DNA of 64,000 nucleotides. It comes from Clytia hemisphaerica (lineage: Eukaryota > Cnidaria > Hydrozoa > Leptothecata > Clytiidae). Position numbers and translations under genes: made by a program. The stretch covers positions 39,869-103,868 of the forward strand of contig CACVBU010001004.1 of NCBI GenBank assembly GCA_902728285.1. Direction: 5' to 3'. Shown in pieces: positions 11,431 through 20,260 of this stretch. Within the stretch, counting starts at the first letter, position 1; every line of letters begins with the position of its first letter. The notes beneath the pieces are model-generated. The model made no database searches, was not told where the DNA came from, and was given only the letters and a program-made list of their open reading frames with translations.

Positions 11431-11651
11431 CCTTACCTTAAGGGAATAAATTAATGCGAGAATAAATTAATGCGGTATAAATCAATGCAAATGACACCTC
11501 AAAAATTTCATGTTTTGCGGAATTAATTAATACGAATAAACCACATTGTAAACTTTATTCATGATAAAATCACAGCAAAATTATTGAAAATGCAGAATTT
11601 ATTAATCCAAATTGACCAAATGTTAGGAATTGCGGAATTAAATAATGCGAA

Positions 11652-12080
11652 TTAGGACCAAATTCTTATTTGTTTGATAAATGTTTGTTTGATGTTGTCC
11701 CCAGATTTACCACTCTTCGAGCAGTAGTGGACATCAAGTGGTAGACAAACCTCGCTGTCAGGACTCGTAACAGACGATACGACAGCTTCGCACACTTTGT
11801 TTTGGCAACCATTTCCTTTTTCAAAAATTGCTCCGTTTTGCATTGTTCGTAATGAAATTCGTGCATTTCAAGCCCAACATTTACATTTCTGGCTTCGTCA
11901 AATTGGATTGATGGTTTCAACGCAGTGCCATCATTGGAAAAGACAACTGGATAAACGTCCACTACCGTGTTCGACACAATAGTCAAAGGACGGTCATCGT
12001 TGTTTTGGAGCAATCGGTACATGAGTAGTGATAAATACTTCACGACACCAGGAGCTGTGGTATAAGCGGTTTTGTTTTTC
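11652..12080 (-). pseudogene. Exon of the minus-strand gene (DDGTALKPSIQFD region)
   Basis: It begins after an acceptor (CCCTCTATGTTTAG|GAAAAAC) in a phase that joins the exon at 12314-12787 in frame (..TIR|KNKTAYTTAPGVVKYL..). The frame runs through LLMYRLLQNNDDRPLTIVSN and FSNDGTALKPSIQFDEARNV. It then needs a one-base shift near 11810 to continue into VCEAVVSSVTSPDSEVCLPL. Coding quality is good on both sides of the shift. The 3' end is uncertain; a donor-like GTAAAT lies in the VHYCSKSG region. The function is unknown. Confidence 0.6.
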
Positions 12081-12313
12081 CTAAACATAGAGGGATAGAA
12101 TTAAGGTAAATGAATACAGTATTAGCAAAAGAAACACTTCATATCTCAAGCAACCAACCAACCTGTAAATTCAAAATCTGCTCAGGTTCAAACATTGACA
12201 ATACATAAATCTGAGGCTGAGATTGATGTTAATTTGTGCCTAGGTTTTGGTCGATTTTTAGCAACGGTTTGCTCTTATAAAAAAGCGTGTACTCAAAGCA
12301 AGTAAATAATTAC

Positions 12314-12787
12314 CGAATCGTTTCAACCCCAGGGCCGCCAAGATTCATGCGAATTTAATTCAACTGATCTCCTCTTTCCTTGTTTTCAAATCTCATCGGT
12401 CCTCTTACGAAGTTGAAAGTGCTCTCGCCACCAAGGTGTGCAATGGATGAAAAAAACTCTATGACATCTTTGTCATAAGGATGTTTAGTATCATAGTAAA
12501 TTTGCGTGACATCGTTCAAATATTTGTAGAAAATTTGGTCTTTGGAAATCCAACCATCTCTAATCAGCTTATCCAATCGCTTACAAACTGAATCAGCTTC
12601 AACGTCAGCAATACATAGATATCTTCAGTTTTTGTCAAAGTCACTGGGTTCTATGATTTCAGCCTCAGAATCGCAGATTGTATCAGAATCACTGTCACTC
12701 GAAAAGACATTTTGATCAGAGAGAGGCTTCTTATAATCTTGTTCCTTGTAGTCCTCCCAATCTGTCACTTCTAGATCCGAATCTGGC
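12314..12787 (-). pseudogene. Exon of the minus-strand gene (FVRGPM region)
   Basis: Acceptor TTTTTGTCTTCCATCAG|GCC and donor GATTCG|GTAATT bound a frame with an acidic N-terminal part (SDSDSDTICDSEAEIIEPSD) followed by LDKLIRDGWISKDQIFYKYL, LGGESTFNFVRGPM and MNLGGPGVETIR. Two in-frame stops interrupt it, one after DFDKN and one after GDQLN. They mark decay or sequence error. It splices in frame to 11652-12080. This is the most upstream exon I can see. Confidence 0.6.
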
Positions 12788-12848
12788 CTGATGGAAGACA
12801 AAAATTGTTAAATGTTTTGATGAGTTTATTTCATAAAAGTAGATAACC

Positions 12849-12949
12849 ATCCCAGTTGGAACACAATGGTGTTTCAACGTCCATCTAACGTTATATGGAC
12901 GTTGCTAACGTTAGATAAACTTTGAAACAATGTTGTGTGCCAGCTGGGA
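12849..12949. mobile_element. ~100 bp MITE, TIR CCCAGYTGG..
   Basis: Near-complete inverted repeat: TCCCAGTTGGAACACAATGG at the left against CCAGCTGGGA at the right. The arms extend about 43 bp with some mismatches, through TTTCAA and ATCTAACGTTA. The loop is ATGGACGTTGC. The element consists almost entirely of TIR. Confidence 0.7.
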
Positions 12950-12959
12950 GAGTTGTCTA

Positions 12960-13125
12960 AAATGATGTCTTACTCTATTTCAATAATGTAAATATAAAAA
13001 CTATAAGTGAACGTAAAAGTCAATGTATATTTGTGCTAAAACTTATAAATGAACATAAAAAACACAGTAGTGTACGACGTTTCGACGGTTGTCTTTATCA
13101 AGTTAAATGTAAGCGTAGAAAAATT
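12960..13125 (-). mobile_element. Penelope-like element 3' terminal remnant
   Basis: On the minus strand the sequence between ORF1-element copy A and 12960 carries GTCGAAACGTCGTAC and a T/A-rich tail. This resembles the terminal repeat of Penelope-like elements. A GIY-YIG fragment in the same orientation lies upstream at 14869-15228, so copy A appears to separate the coding end from this tail. The assignment is inference from motif memory and context. Confidence 0.4.
13072..13103 (-). ncRNA. Degenerate hammerhead-ribozyme-like motif
   Basis: The minus strand reads CTTGATAAAGACAACCGTCG and then AAACGTCGTAC. It compares with the hammerhead core CUGAUGA, a GAC..GUC stem II and GAAAC. Stem II and GAAAC are intact. 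The CUGAUGA box is altered to CTTGATAA, so it is probably inactive. Penelope-like elements are known to carry hammerhead motifs in their terminal repeats, which fits the neighbouring GIY-YIG fragment. Confidence 0.4.
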
Positions 13126-14327
13126 TATTCATAGAATTATATTTCACAGGTCTATCGACCTCTACGAAATAATTTAGATTTATAAATATTGTCTACTTCT
13201 TCATCTGTCGTCCAGTCGTCATAAGATATGGGCAGAGAAGACGTTGTTTTGGTCTTTGTCCTAGGTTTTCGAACTAGGCGAAGGTTTGTTCTAGGGCTTC
13301 CTCTTACATGCCAAACGAAATCATCATTTTTTAAATTCATTTTATTCGCCTTTTGGCACATATCTTTAATAATTTTTCTTTTGTTGATGGTGAAGTCGTC
13401 TGTAATGCTAAAGCCACCAATTTCATTGAATCGTTTCAGCTTATGCAGATTTTGCATTATCCGTTCTTTTTCCTCTATACTTTTTAAGATCAACTTGATT
13501 GGACGCCAATGTAGCCCTTTTCTGTTTTGTCCAATGCGATTGGTGGGACGGTTTGATATCTTGGACGCCAATGTTACCTAGTATACCTTCAATATCTATT
13601 CTGTCTTGTTCCTGTTGTTCCTCTTTGTTATCTACCTCTAATTCCACCATTCATGTATAAAATATTTCGTTTTCTTGATTCGATGTCTCTGTCTTCATTC
13701 TTGTTTTCTTGTTGTGTGTTCTCTCACTGCTGATTTGATATTATCCTTGTGTTTCTTATTATTTCAGCGTATGTTTTTTCTGATGATTTTTCCTATGTAA
13801 TTCGTCGTTAGCTTTATTTCTTCTTTTATAATCTGCTTGGTTTTTATTTCAAAGTCAGCCATCTTATTGGTTAAGATGTTTTCGATATCGTTCTTAAGGC
13901 TGCGGTTCTTGGCTAGCTGGTTGTTGAGTTTTTAATGACGTCGTCCTTCTTCTCAATCTCCCCCTCTGCATCATATGATACGAGTTCTCACCTATTTTAC
14001 TCATTAGAGATCGTGTTATCCGCACGCAATTCTGACATAGATTTTGTTCGTTATAAGTGTTGGCAAAAATTTGCAGCTGATAAAGCGGTAATTGTGTGCA
14101 CTCATAGTGTACCATGCGGTGGCATTTTCGGCATTTTAGACGGTTTTGGTCATCGTCATCTGAGCAGGAGGTGAGAGTGCATGTTTGGTTTTGTTTAGCT
14201 TCTTCAAATGGTTGTTTTTCTTGCTTTTTGTCGGTTTTTTCGTTCATGTTTTTGATTTTGCTAAATTTCAACCATTTTTGAAGAACTACACAAAATGCGT
14301 GTTGACTAACTGACGTCAAATAAAAAT
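13126..14327 (-). mobile_element. ORF1-only CR1-like element, copy A (broken)
   Basis: A 1202 bp unit collinear with copies B and C and sharing exactly their ends: TTTTTATTTGACGTC at the 5' side (14327) and ..ATTCTATGAATA at the 3' side (13126). The ORF1 frame is broken by several small indels into fragments (about 13894-14290, 13441-13650, 13152-13571). The PHD-finger and RNA-binding segments are still recognisable. The 3' stem-loop AGGTC-GATA-GACCT is preserved. It sits between the Penelope-like coding remnant and its tail. No poly(A) is present and no clear target duplication is visible beyond two bases. Confidence 0.85.
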
Positions 14328-14868
14328 TGCTTTGCAAATTGAGAGTGTTATGGATGTTATATAAAATAATTTGGCTGAAAGTATGTCTATCTAGGGAAAA
14401 AAAATTAATTACAAAGAAGTTAAACTAGGCATATGGGATTAAAAGGAAAGAAACTGTTAAAAATATTAAGTACACGTTTAAAAAGGTTGTAAAATGTGAA
14501 AATAAATTAATAGATAAATAAAGACCATGTCGTAAAGGGAGTAAATGTAGTACATAGCTGAACTATACACAATGACATAATTGCTCATAACATTTAGAAA
14601 TTAACAAGCCAATAGGAAAAATAAAACACGTAAAATAAGATACTATAACAATTACACGAATCCTAAGGGTATTAATTACACTAGCATAAAAAATGTCTAG
14701 TTAATAATGGGCCCTTACTCACCGAGCTTTCATGACCCATTAAATATAAGTTAAATATTTGCAAAAATGACTCAAGTATAATGTCCAAAAAAAAAGGAAA
14801 ATAGCAACTTATGGAAAATAAAAGCAAACAAAATAAAAAAAGAAAAGAAGAGCGAAAGGTCAAATATC
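14328..14868. other. Non-coding, likely Penelope-like 3' UTR
   Basis: AT-rich, with no frame of interest. It lies just downstream of the GIY-YIG stop on the minus strand, so it may be that element's 3' untranslated region. Confidence 0.35.
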
Positions 14869-15228
14869 CTAACCGAAGTCTTCTAACGGCACATCTCGAT
14901 CATTAAGACCATCGGGAGAAAAAGAATTAAGTTTATATTGTCAAAAAAACTCCCTGCGGCGTACTGATGGAAGATCTGGGGCTTGGTCGATTAATGTAAC
15001 TTCCCAGTTTTCCATGCCGTGATGATCCTCTTGTTCGAAATGTGCATGAAAGGAGGCTTGCGTAACGATAGAACCCGTTTTGTGTTTCCTATGGCAGCAC
15101 TTGTAGTTATTAAACCTAGTTCGAAAAGGAGTGGTAGCACTGCCAACGTATTGAAAGGTGAAAAGGTACACAACACACTTGAAATTACAATTCAGGTCCT
15201 TCGTTCTGGTCTTATATTCTTATAAAAA
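14869..15228 (-). pseudogene. GIY-YIG C-terminus of a Penelope-like retroelement
   Basis: The minus-strand frame has YKTRTKDLNCNFKCVVYLFT, then FQYVGSATTPFRTRFNNYK, QASFHAHFEQEDHHGMENWE and VTLIDQAPDLPSVRRREFF. An in-frame stop sits where this family normally has FW. The frame then continues QYKLNSFSPDGLNDRDVPLE to a stop at 14869. The order (VVYL..YVG..R..H..RRRE..QY..GLN) is that of the GIY-YIG endonuclease domain at the C-terminus of Penelope-like reverse transcriptases. The RT itself is absent. I am confident of the domain type and less so of the exact clade. Confidence 0.75.
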
Positions 15229-15759
15229 CTATAAGATACAATTCTCGCTACAAAAATAAGATTCAATGTAGTTATAACTAGACGGTTCCCGTCGTCGCAA
15301 ACGCCGGTTAACGGTTTTGCTTGCACATCAAAAGCCTTTAAAATACTATAATGTGGGTTAATTCCTGACATCGTTTTGGCTTAAAATTATACTTCTAAAC
15401 TTTCTACATTAGTCAAAATTTTGTGTCTGTAAGCCTCGATGATATGTCTTTTTAAGATAACGGAAGTTTGTGTTCAATGGAAAACCATAGTGACCCTGTC
15501 AAAATTATCGAGGGTACCCGTCGTTGCAGACGCCAAAAGGTGTCTGAAGTGATGGGAGCCTTAGTTGTGAAGGAGAGGCTCGGGCTTTGCGATTGAGCAC
15601 TGAAGGTTTTCCCGTTTGTTGGCTTCACATGCGGACAGCTTAAGACCGGCGCATATTCAATGCAACCAACATTGAAACCTTTTTAAATAATGTTAGACGA
15701 AGTTTAATCATCAAACAACAATGTTGGATTTTGTTGCGTGTGTTGATATAAAAAAACAG
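15229..15759 (+). repeat. Dispersed repeat with CTAGACGGTTCCCGTCGTCG start
   Basis: Starting at about 15278, TATAACTAGACGGTTCCCGT is followed by CGTCGCAAACGCC, which recurs at 22913. A variant, GGTACCCGTCGTTGCAGACGCC-like, lies at 15514. No coding frame is seen. ORF1-element copy B is inserted immediately downstream, and sequence after it (about 17050-17260) again resembles the 23240-23560 stretch of the other copy. Copy B therefore appears nested in this repeat. Confidence 0.5.
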
Positions 15760-15838
15760 TTTTTATTTGACGTCAGTTAGTCAACACGCATTTTGTGTAG
15801 TTCTTCAAAAATGGTTGAAATTTAGCAAAATCAAAAAC

Positions 15839-16909
15839 ATGAACGAAAAAAACGACAAAAAGCAGGAAAAACAACCATTTGAAGAAGCTAAACAAAACCA
15901 AACATGCACTCCCACCTCCTGCTCAGATGATGATGACCAAAACCGTCTAAAATGCCGAAAATGCCACCGCATGGTACACTACGAGTGCACACAATTACCG
16001 CTTTATCAGCTGCAAATTTTTGCCAACACTTATAACGAACAATATCTATGTCAGAATTGCGTGCGGATAACACGATCTCTAATGAGTAAAATAGGTGAGA
16101 ACTCGTATCATATGATGCAGAGGGAGATTGAGAAGAAGGACGACGTCATTAAAAAGCTCAACAACCAGCTAGCCAAGAACCGCAGCCTTAAGAACGATAT
16201 CGAAAACATCTTAACCAATAAGATGGCTGACTTTGAAATAAAAACCAAGCATATTATAAAAGAAGAAATAAAGCAAACGACGAATTACATAGAGAAAACA
16301 TCAGAAAAAACATACGCTGAAATAACTAAGAAACACAAGGATAATTTCAAATCAGCAGTGAGAGAACACCAACAAGAAAACAAGAATGAAGAAAGAGACA
16401 TCGAATCAAGAAAACGAAATATTATTATACATGGAATGGTGGAATTAGAGGTAGACAACAAAGAGGAACAACAGGAACAAGACAAAATAGATATTGAAGG
16501 TATACTAGGTAACATTGGCGTTCAAGATATCAAACCGTCCCACCATCATCGCATTGGACAAAACCGAAAAGGGCTACATTGGCGTCCAATCAAGTTGATC
16601 TTAAAAAGTATAGAGGAAAAAGAACGGATAATGCAAAATCTGCATAAGCTGAAAAGATTCAATGAAATTGGTGGCTTTAGCATCACAGACGACTTCACCA
16701 TCAACGAAAGAAAAATTATTAAAGATATGTGCCAAAAGGCGAAAAAAATGAATTCAAAAAATGACGATTTCGTCTGGCATGTAAGAGGAAGCCCTAGAAC
16801 AAACCTTCGCCTAGTTCGAAAACCTAGGACAAAGACCAAAACAACGCCTTCTCTTCTGTCCATATCCTCTGACGACTGGACGACAGATGAAGAATTAGAC
16901 AATTTATAA
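15839..16909 (+). CDS. LINE ORF1-type protein: PHD finger, coiled coil, RNA-binding domain
   Basis: 356 residues. I chose the ATG after AAAAAC at 15839 because it is conserved with copy C and precedes a lysine/glutamate-rich start. Residues 23-74 form a C4HC3 PHD-type finger: C23, C28, C39, C42, H47, C50, C71, C74. Residues ~91-185 are strongly charged and heptad-like (coiled coil). Residues ~192-275 (KRNIIIHGM.., RPIKLILKS..) resemble the RRM-like nucleic-acid-binding domain of LINE ORF1 proteins. Residues ~280-325 (FSITDDFTINERK..) resemble its C-terminal domain. The tail is acidic. Expected role: binding retroelement RNA as a ribonucleoprotein chaperone. About eight substitutions separate it from copy C. 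Nothing else is encoded in the unit. Confidence 0.85.
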   Translation: MNEKNDKKQEKQPFEEAKQNQTCTPTSCSDDDDQNRLKCRKCHRMVHYECTQLPLYQLQIFANTYNEQYLCQNCVRITRSLMSKIGENSYHMMQREIEKKDDVIKKLNNQLAKNRSLKNDIENILTNKMADFEIKTKHIIKEEIKQTTNYIEKTSEKTYAEITKKHKDNFKSAVREHQQENKNEERDIESRKRNIIIHGMVELEVDNKEEQQEQDKIDIEGILGNIGVQDIKPSHHHRIGQNRKGLHWRPIKLILKSIEEKERIMQNLHKLKRFNEIGGFSITDDFTINERKIIKDMCQKAKKMNSKNDDFVWHVRGSPRTNLRLVRKPRTKTKTTPSLLSISSDDWTTDEELDNL

Positions 16910-16928
16910 ATCTAAAATTATTTCGTAG

Positions 16929-16960
16929 AGGTCGATAGACCTGTGAAATATAATTCTATG
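16929..16960 (+). other. 3' stem-loop plus ATTCTATG terminus
   Basis: AGGTC (16929-16933), loop GATA, GACCT (16938-16942), then ATTCTATG at 16953-16960. The same stem-loop and terminus occur in copies A and C. LINE reverse transcriptases of the CR1/L2 group recognise a 3' stem-loop followed by short terminal repeats. The same role is inferred here. Confidence 0.6.
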
Positions 16961-16964
16961 AATA

Positions 16965-17460
16965 AAAATAAGAATAATAATTCGAAATCGTGCAACAAAA
17001 ATGCCACACCTTTTTATTTGAAACTTTGTGACGTCGCAGTACTTTTTCATGAAATTGACGTCAGAACTTTTTTCGTCTACAAATAGCAGTGTAGAGTCTT
17101 CTCTAATCCGAGTTTTCTACGCTTGTCAAACTTAGCGCGAGACTTTTTGTATCGAAGGTGGATAGGTTTTCCAGCCGCGGCGTTCAAATTTTAGAAACCT
17201 TAACATATGTTACTGGGCTAGCGTTACAGAAATTTTTCATAAACTCATTTAGTATAGAAGATAAAAAAGATTTCCAGTTAAGGAAAGGCTATCTGGAAAA
17301 TGGATAAGAATCTTTTAAATTATCTTTCTCTTATCCTTTATTCTAAAATTATTGTCCAAAATTAGATCATAGAGCAATGCAGCTGAAATATGAAAAGGGA
17401 AGTGGAGGGGCATTAAAATCCAAGTAATTATGTTTCTTTACTTTTCAAGGCATTAAGTTT
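16965..17460. other. Non-coding, continuation of dispersed repeat
   Basis: TTGACGTCAGAACTTTTTTC and, further on, GCTAGCGTTACAGAAATTTT have diverged counterparts at 23240-23560. No gene is seen. Confidence 0.45.
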
Positions 17461-17462
17461 GT

Positions 17463-17635
17463 TCATCTACTAACTTCAACATCAGAATCGATCTCTTTTG
17501 CTGGGAATCTTTTCAATCGCTTTCCAGGCGGTGGCGATTGAAGCATGTCGTTTACGTTTAATTGTTTCTTCTTTCCACTCTTCTTTTCGCTCTTCTCTTT
17601 AGCATTTTTCTTTTTTAAGCACTCGTCGTAATGTT
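17463..17635 (-). CDS. Candidate terminal exon, lysine-rich hypothetical
   Basis: Acceptor TTTCCCCTATCTTTCAG|AA is followed by a frame reading HYDECLKKKNAKEKSEKKSG, then LQSPPPGKRLKRFPAKEIDS to a stop. The basic PPPGKRLKR stretch could be a nuclear localisation signal. Upstream sequence stays open further (to 17849) but is less protein-like. I recognise no family. It is supported only by the splice signal and composition. Confidence 0.3.
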
Positions 17636-18179
17636 CTGAAAGATAGGGGAAACTTGGCAACATTTCTGAAGCAAATTCAAATCCTACCAAGGTCATCACT
17701 ATGATGACCCTATCAATGTGAATTGACATCATAGTATGTTCAAAAATAATTCTGAAGCTTGAAATATTGTCATCGAATTTCAAAAAAGTGGTAGGATATT
17801 TATAGTTGCCTGCTTTAGTGAAACATCTGCTAATTAGAAAAAGCGACATACATATCTCCTAGAATGCTAAAACTCCTGAATTGAAATTATGAAAACAGAG
17901 CTATTTAGTAGACTACTAATCCGGAAGGTACTAGGGTTGCGAGCTGAAAGGTATATGCCGCCCGACTTTTGACCCTCGGTCGGGCTAAAAAGGAGAAAAA
18001 GATTTTGAAGACGATTTCGTGATTTTAAAATCCTTATTGGAACTTATTTTCCTATCTTTCCGACTCTTAGCGGGAAATTTAATTTTCTTATTTTGATACT
18101 CTCAGATATTCCAATTCAGATATGCCTTCTTCTAGATTTTCTTCTTTATGTATATTTTTCTGAGATTTGATTATTCGTC

Positions 18180-18480
18180 AATTCTCGAAACGTTTTGGTC
18201 ACGTTTTTTGCAGGGGAAAGTACTTTTTCTTTCTGAAGGTAAATTCCTGAAGAGATCACGTTCATTGCAGGGATATTACTTTTCTTTGTGAAGGTAAATT
18301 CCTGAAGGAATTATTGATCAAAGTCCGAAACGTTTTGGCTACGTTTTTGCTGGGAAAATACTTTTCGTTGTGAAGGTAAATTCCTGAAGGAATTATTGAT
18401 CAAAGTCCGAAACGTTTTGGCTACGTTTTTGCTGGGAAAGTACTTTTCGTTGTGAAGGTAAATTCCTGAAGGAATAGTTT
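18180..18480. repeat. Tandem array, ~82 bp unit
   Basis: The unit contains GTCCGAAACGTTTTGGCTAC, then a GTGAAGGTAAATTCCTGAAG block. Units start near 18183 (degenerate), 18323 and 18405. The array resumes at 19145-19200 on the far side of two MITEs, which shows that those inserted into it. Confidence 0.75.
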
Positions 18481-18753
18481 AACCTTTCAAAGCCGCTAAC
18501 TTTTTTGAAAAAGGCCAAAAAGTTCATCATTTTTTTCTGGAAATTTATTCTTTCAAAGGCAATTTCTCGACCAGGACAAACGATTCAGTATCAACTTTGG
18601 TATCGTTGGAAAGCTCTTTCTCTCAGCTACAAAAAATAGCGGATTTTTTTTCTCTGAATCTCAAGTGGTCAGGAGTTATGACCAAAAGACTGTGTATCGG
18701 TAAAATGGCCTTTTCAAAACGTATATATACGTATTCTGGCTTCTAAGGGTTAA
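18479..18753. mobile_element. TTAA-flanked MITE, copy 1 (piggyBac-like)
   Basis: Begins TTAACCTTTCAAAGCC and ends GGCTTCTAAGGGTTAA, imperfect inverted termini with TTAA at both ends. That is the target site and end style of piggyBac elements. It is 275 bp with no coding frame. It contains the palindrome CGTATATATACG near the right end. It is about 95% similar to copy 2. Confidence 0.75.
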
Positions 18754-18867
18754 CATAGACTCAATTGTTTTTCACTTTTCATTTAAAATGCCTTTATCTA
18801 CTTTCTCTCAGTACCAATAGTCATTTTTGACAGTTTGGACCAGTTTTAAAGATTTAAAAAAATTTTA

Positions 18868-19144
18868 TTAACCTTTCAAAGCTGCTAACTTTTTTGAAAA
18901 AGGCCAAAAAGTTAATCATTTTTATCTGGAAATTTATTCTTTCAAAGGCAATTTCTCGACCAGGACAAATGATTCAGGTATCAACTTTGGTATCGTTGGA
19001 AAGCTCTTTCTCTCAGCTACAAAAAATAGCAGCTTTTTTTTTCTCTGAATCTCAAGTGGTCAGGAGTTATGACCAAAAGACTGTGTATCGGTAAAATGGC
19101 CTTTTCAAAACGTATATATACGTATTCTGGCTTCTAAGGGTTAA
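18868..19144. mobile_element. TTAA-flanked MITE, copy 2 (piggyBac-like)
   Basis: 277 bp, same orientation and ends as copy 1. It is separated from it by 114 bp of unrelated sequence. The tandem array resumes immediately after its right TTAA. Confidence 0.75.
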
Positions 19145-19504
19145 ATATCTGAAGGAATTGTTTGATCCAAAGTCCGAAACGATTTGGTTGCGTTTTCTCT
19201 AGGTTTTTCTTAATAGAAAGATGTCTATATTACACATATATAGGGGTGGATAAAATATAAATGGGGCATCAGACCCCTCTGCAAACTATGAATAAAAAGA
19301 GCAGATGCTGAAAATTTCAACATGATTATGTCAATTATTTCTCTACATTATGTTACTTTTAAATGTGCATAGTGGGTTTCAAGCAGACACCATGCATTCT
19401 AACCTCAATAATGATTCTTTCATGGGTTGAACTGAAATTTATAGATAATGAACTTGGTTTTCAATTGTTTTTTACTTTAGTGAAATAATAAATAATTGGA
19501 GAAA

Positions 19505-20143
19505 ATGGATCAGGACAGATTAATTGAACAACTTAAATCAGTGATACACCAAGAAATACCATCATTACATCCACCTAACCGAGATGGCCTTGGGTCATTG
19601 GTTGCAAGAACAAGGAATTTAGCTAGAAGTGAAGATGGGAGTACAAGTCAAAGGTTGGCAAATGCAGCACGTGAAAACATTCAAGCTTTTGCCAGTAATA
19701 CTGGCCACCACCAGGTCACCCAAATAGCCTGTTAAGTAGTGGTGAGGAAAGAAAAGCCATCAACACATGAGATGCAGATGCTGTTGCCAAAAGACGATGG
19801 AAATGGGATGATGAAAACTATCCTTTCTCCGAAGGCTTCGTTTGCTAGAAAAAATTTAAATCTCAACAATCACATGTTGGAAACGGAAATTCGTAATAAA
19901 ATTGTTTCCACGTGCAAAATCGATCTAACTAATTTGAAACCAAATGACTTTCAATTTGCAAAACGGAGTAAAAATAGACTTTTTGCCCCGACAGTGGAGC
20001 CTGGTTTTCATTTTGACTATGATCAAGTAAAGAAATTAGCTGGACAGGGGAAAAAATATACACGACTCAACAATTCGATTTCAAACGACAACGATAAAGA
20101 CGATGATGATATTTTGCCACCTGTGCTCAGAAATTTTCAACGA
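19505..20143 (+). CDS. Candidate exon, hypothetical protein (frame shifted)
   Basis: An acceptor-like TTTTTTACTTTAG precedes ATG at 19505. The frame encodes MDQDRLIEQLKSVIHQEIPS and on to a break near 19735. A second frame (19739 on) includes NLNNHMLETEIRNKIVSTCK and APTVEPGFHFDYDQVKKLAG, then ILPPVLRNFQR before a donor CAACGA|GTAAGA at 20144. One or two shifts are needed to join the halves. The TIR element at 20155 begins just inside the intron. I recognise no domain. It may belong to one of the repetitive gene families nearby. Confidence 0.4.
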
Positions 20144-20260
20144 GTAAGAATCTAGCCTGGGAATCCAAGCTCATAATGTTAGAGAAAACAAAAAATACCT
20201 CACCTCGCAAAGTTCCAAAATTATAGAGCTTGGTGCAGGTAGATTAGTCTGACACTTACC

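Larger units (their letters stand above)
15760..16964 (+). mobile_element. ORF1-only CR1-like element, copy B (intact)
   Basis: A 1205 bp unit from TTTTTATTTGACGTC to ATTCTATGAATA, the same length as copy C. It consists of an ~80 bp leader, one ORF (15839-16909) and a ~55 bp 3' tail with a 5 bp stem-loop and ATTCTATG. There is no reverse transcriptase, endonuclease or poly(A). Flanks differ completely among the three copies, so the unit itself is what moved. The ending resembles the CR1 LINE 3' repeat ATTCTRTG, so I infer mobilisation by a CR1-type reverse transcriptase, comparable to ORF1-only HAL1 elements derived from L1. Confidence 0.85.

Noticed and set aside
17961-17985. Hairpin CCCGAC..GTCGGG as a terminator or regulatory element
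   Set aside because: Six or seven base pairs only, no associated gene, and intrinsic terminators are not relevant in an animal genome.
18320-18440. GTCCGAAACG in the 82 bp array as a hammerhead core
   Set aside because: No CUGAUGA-like box at suitable distance and no stem II; only the GAAAC word matches.
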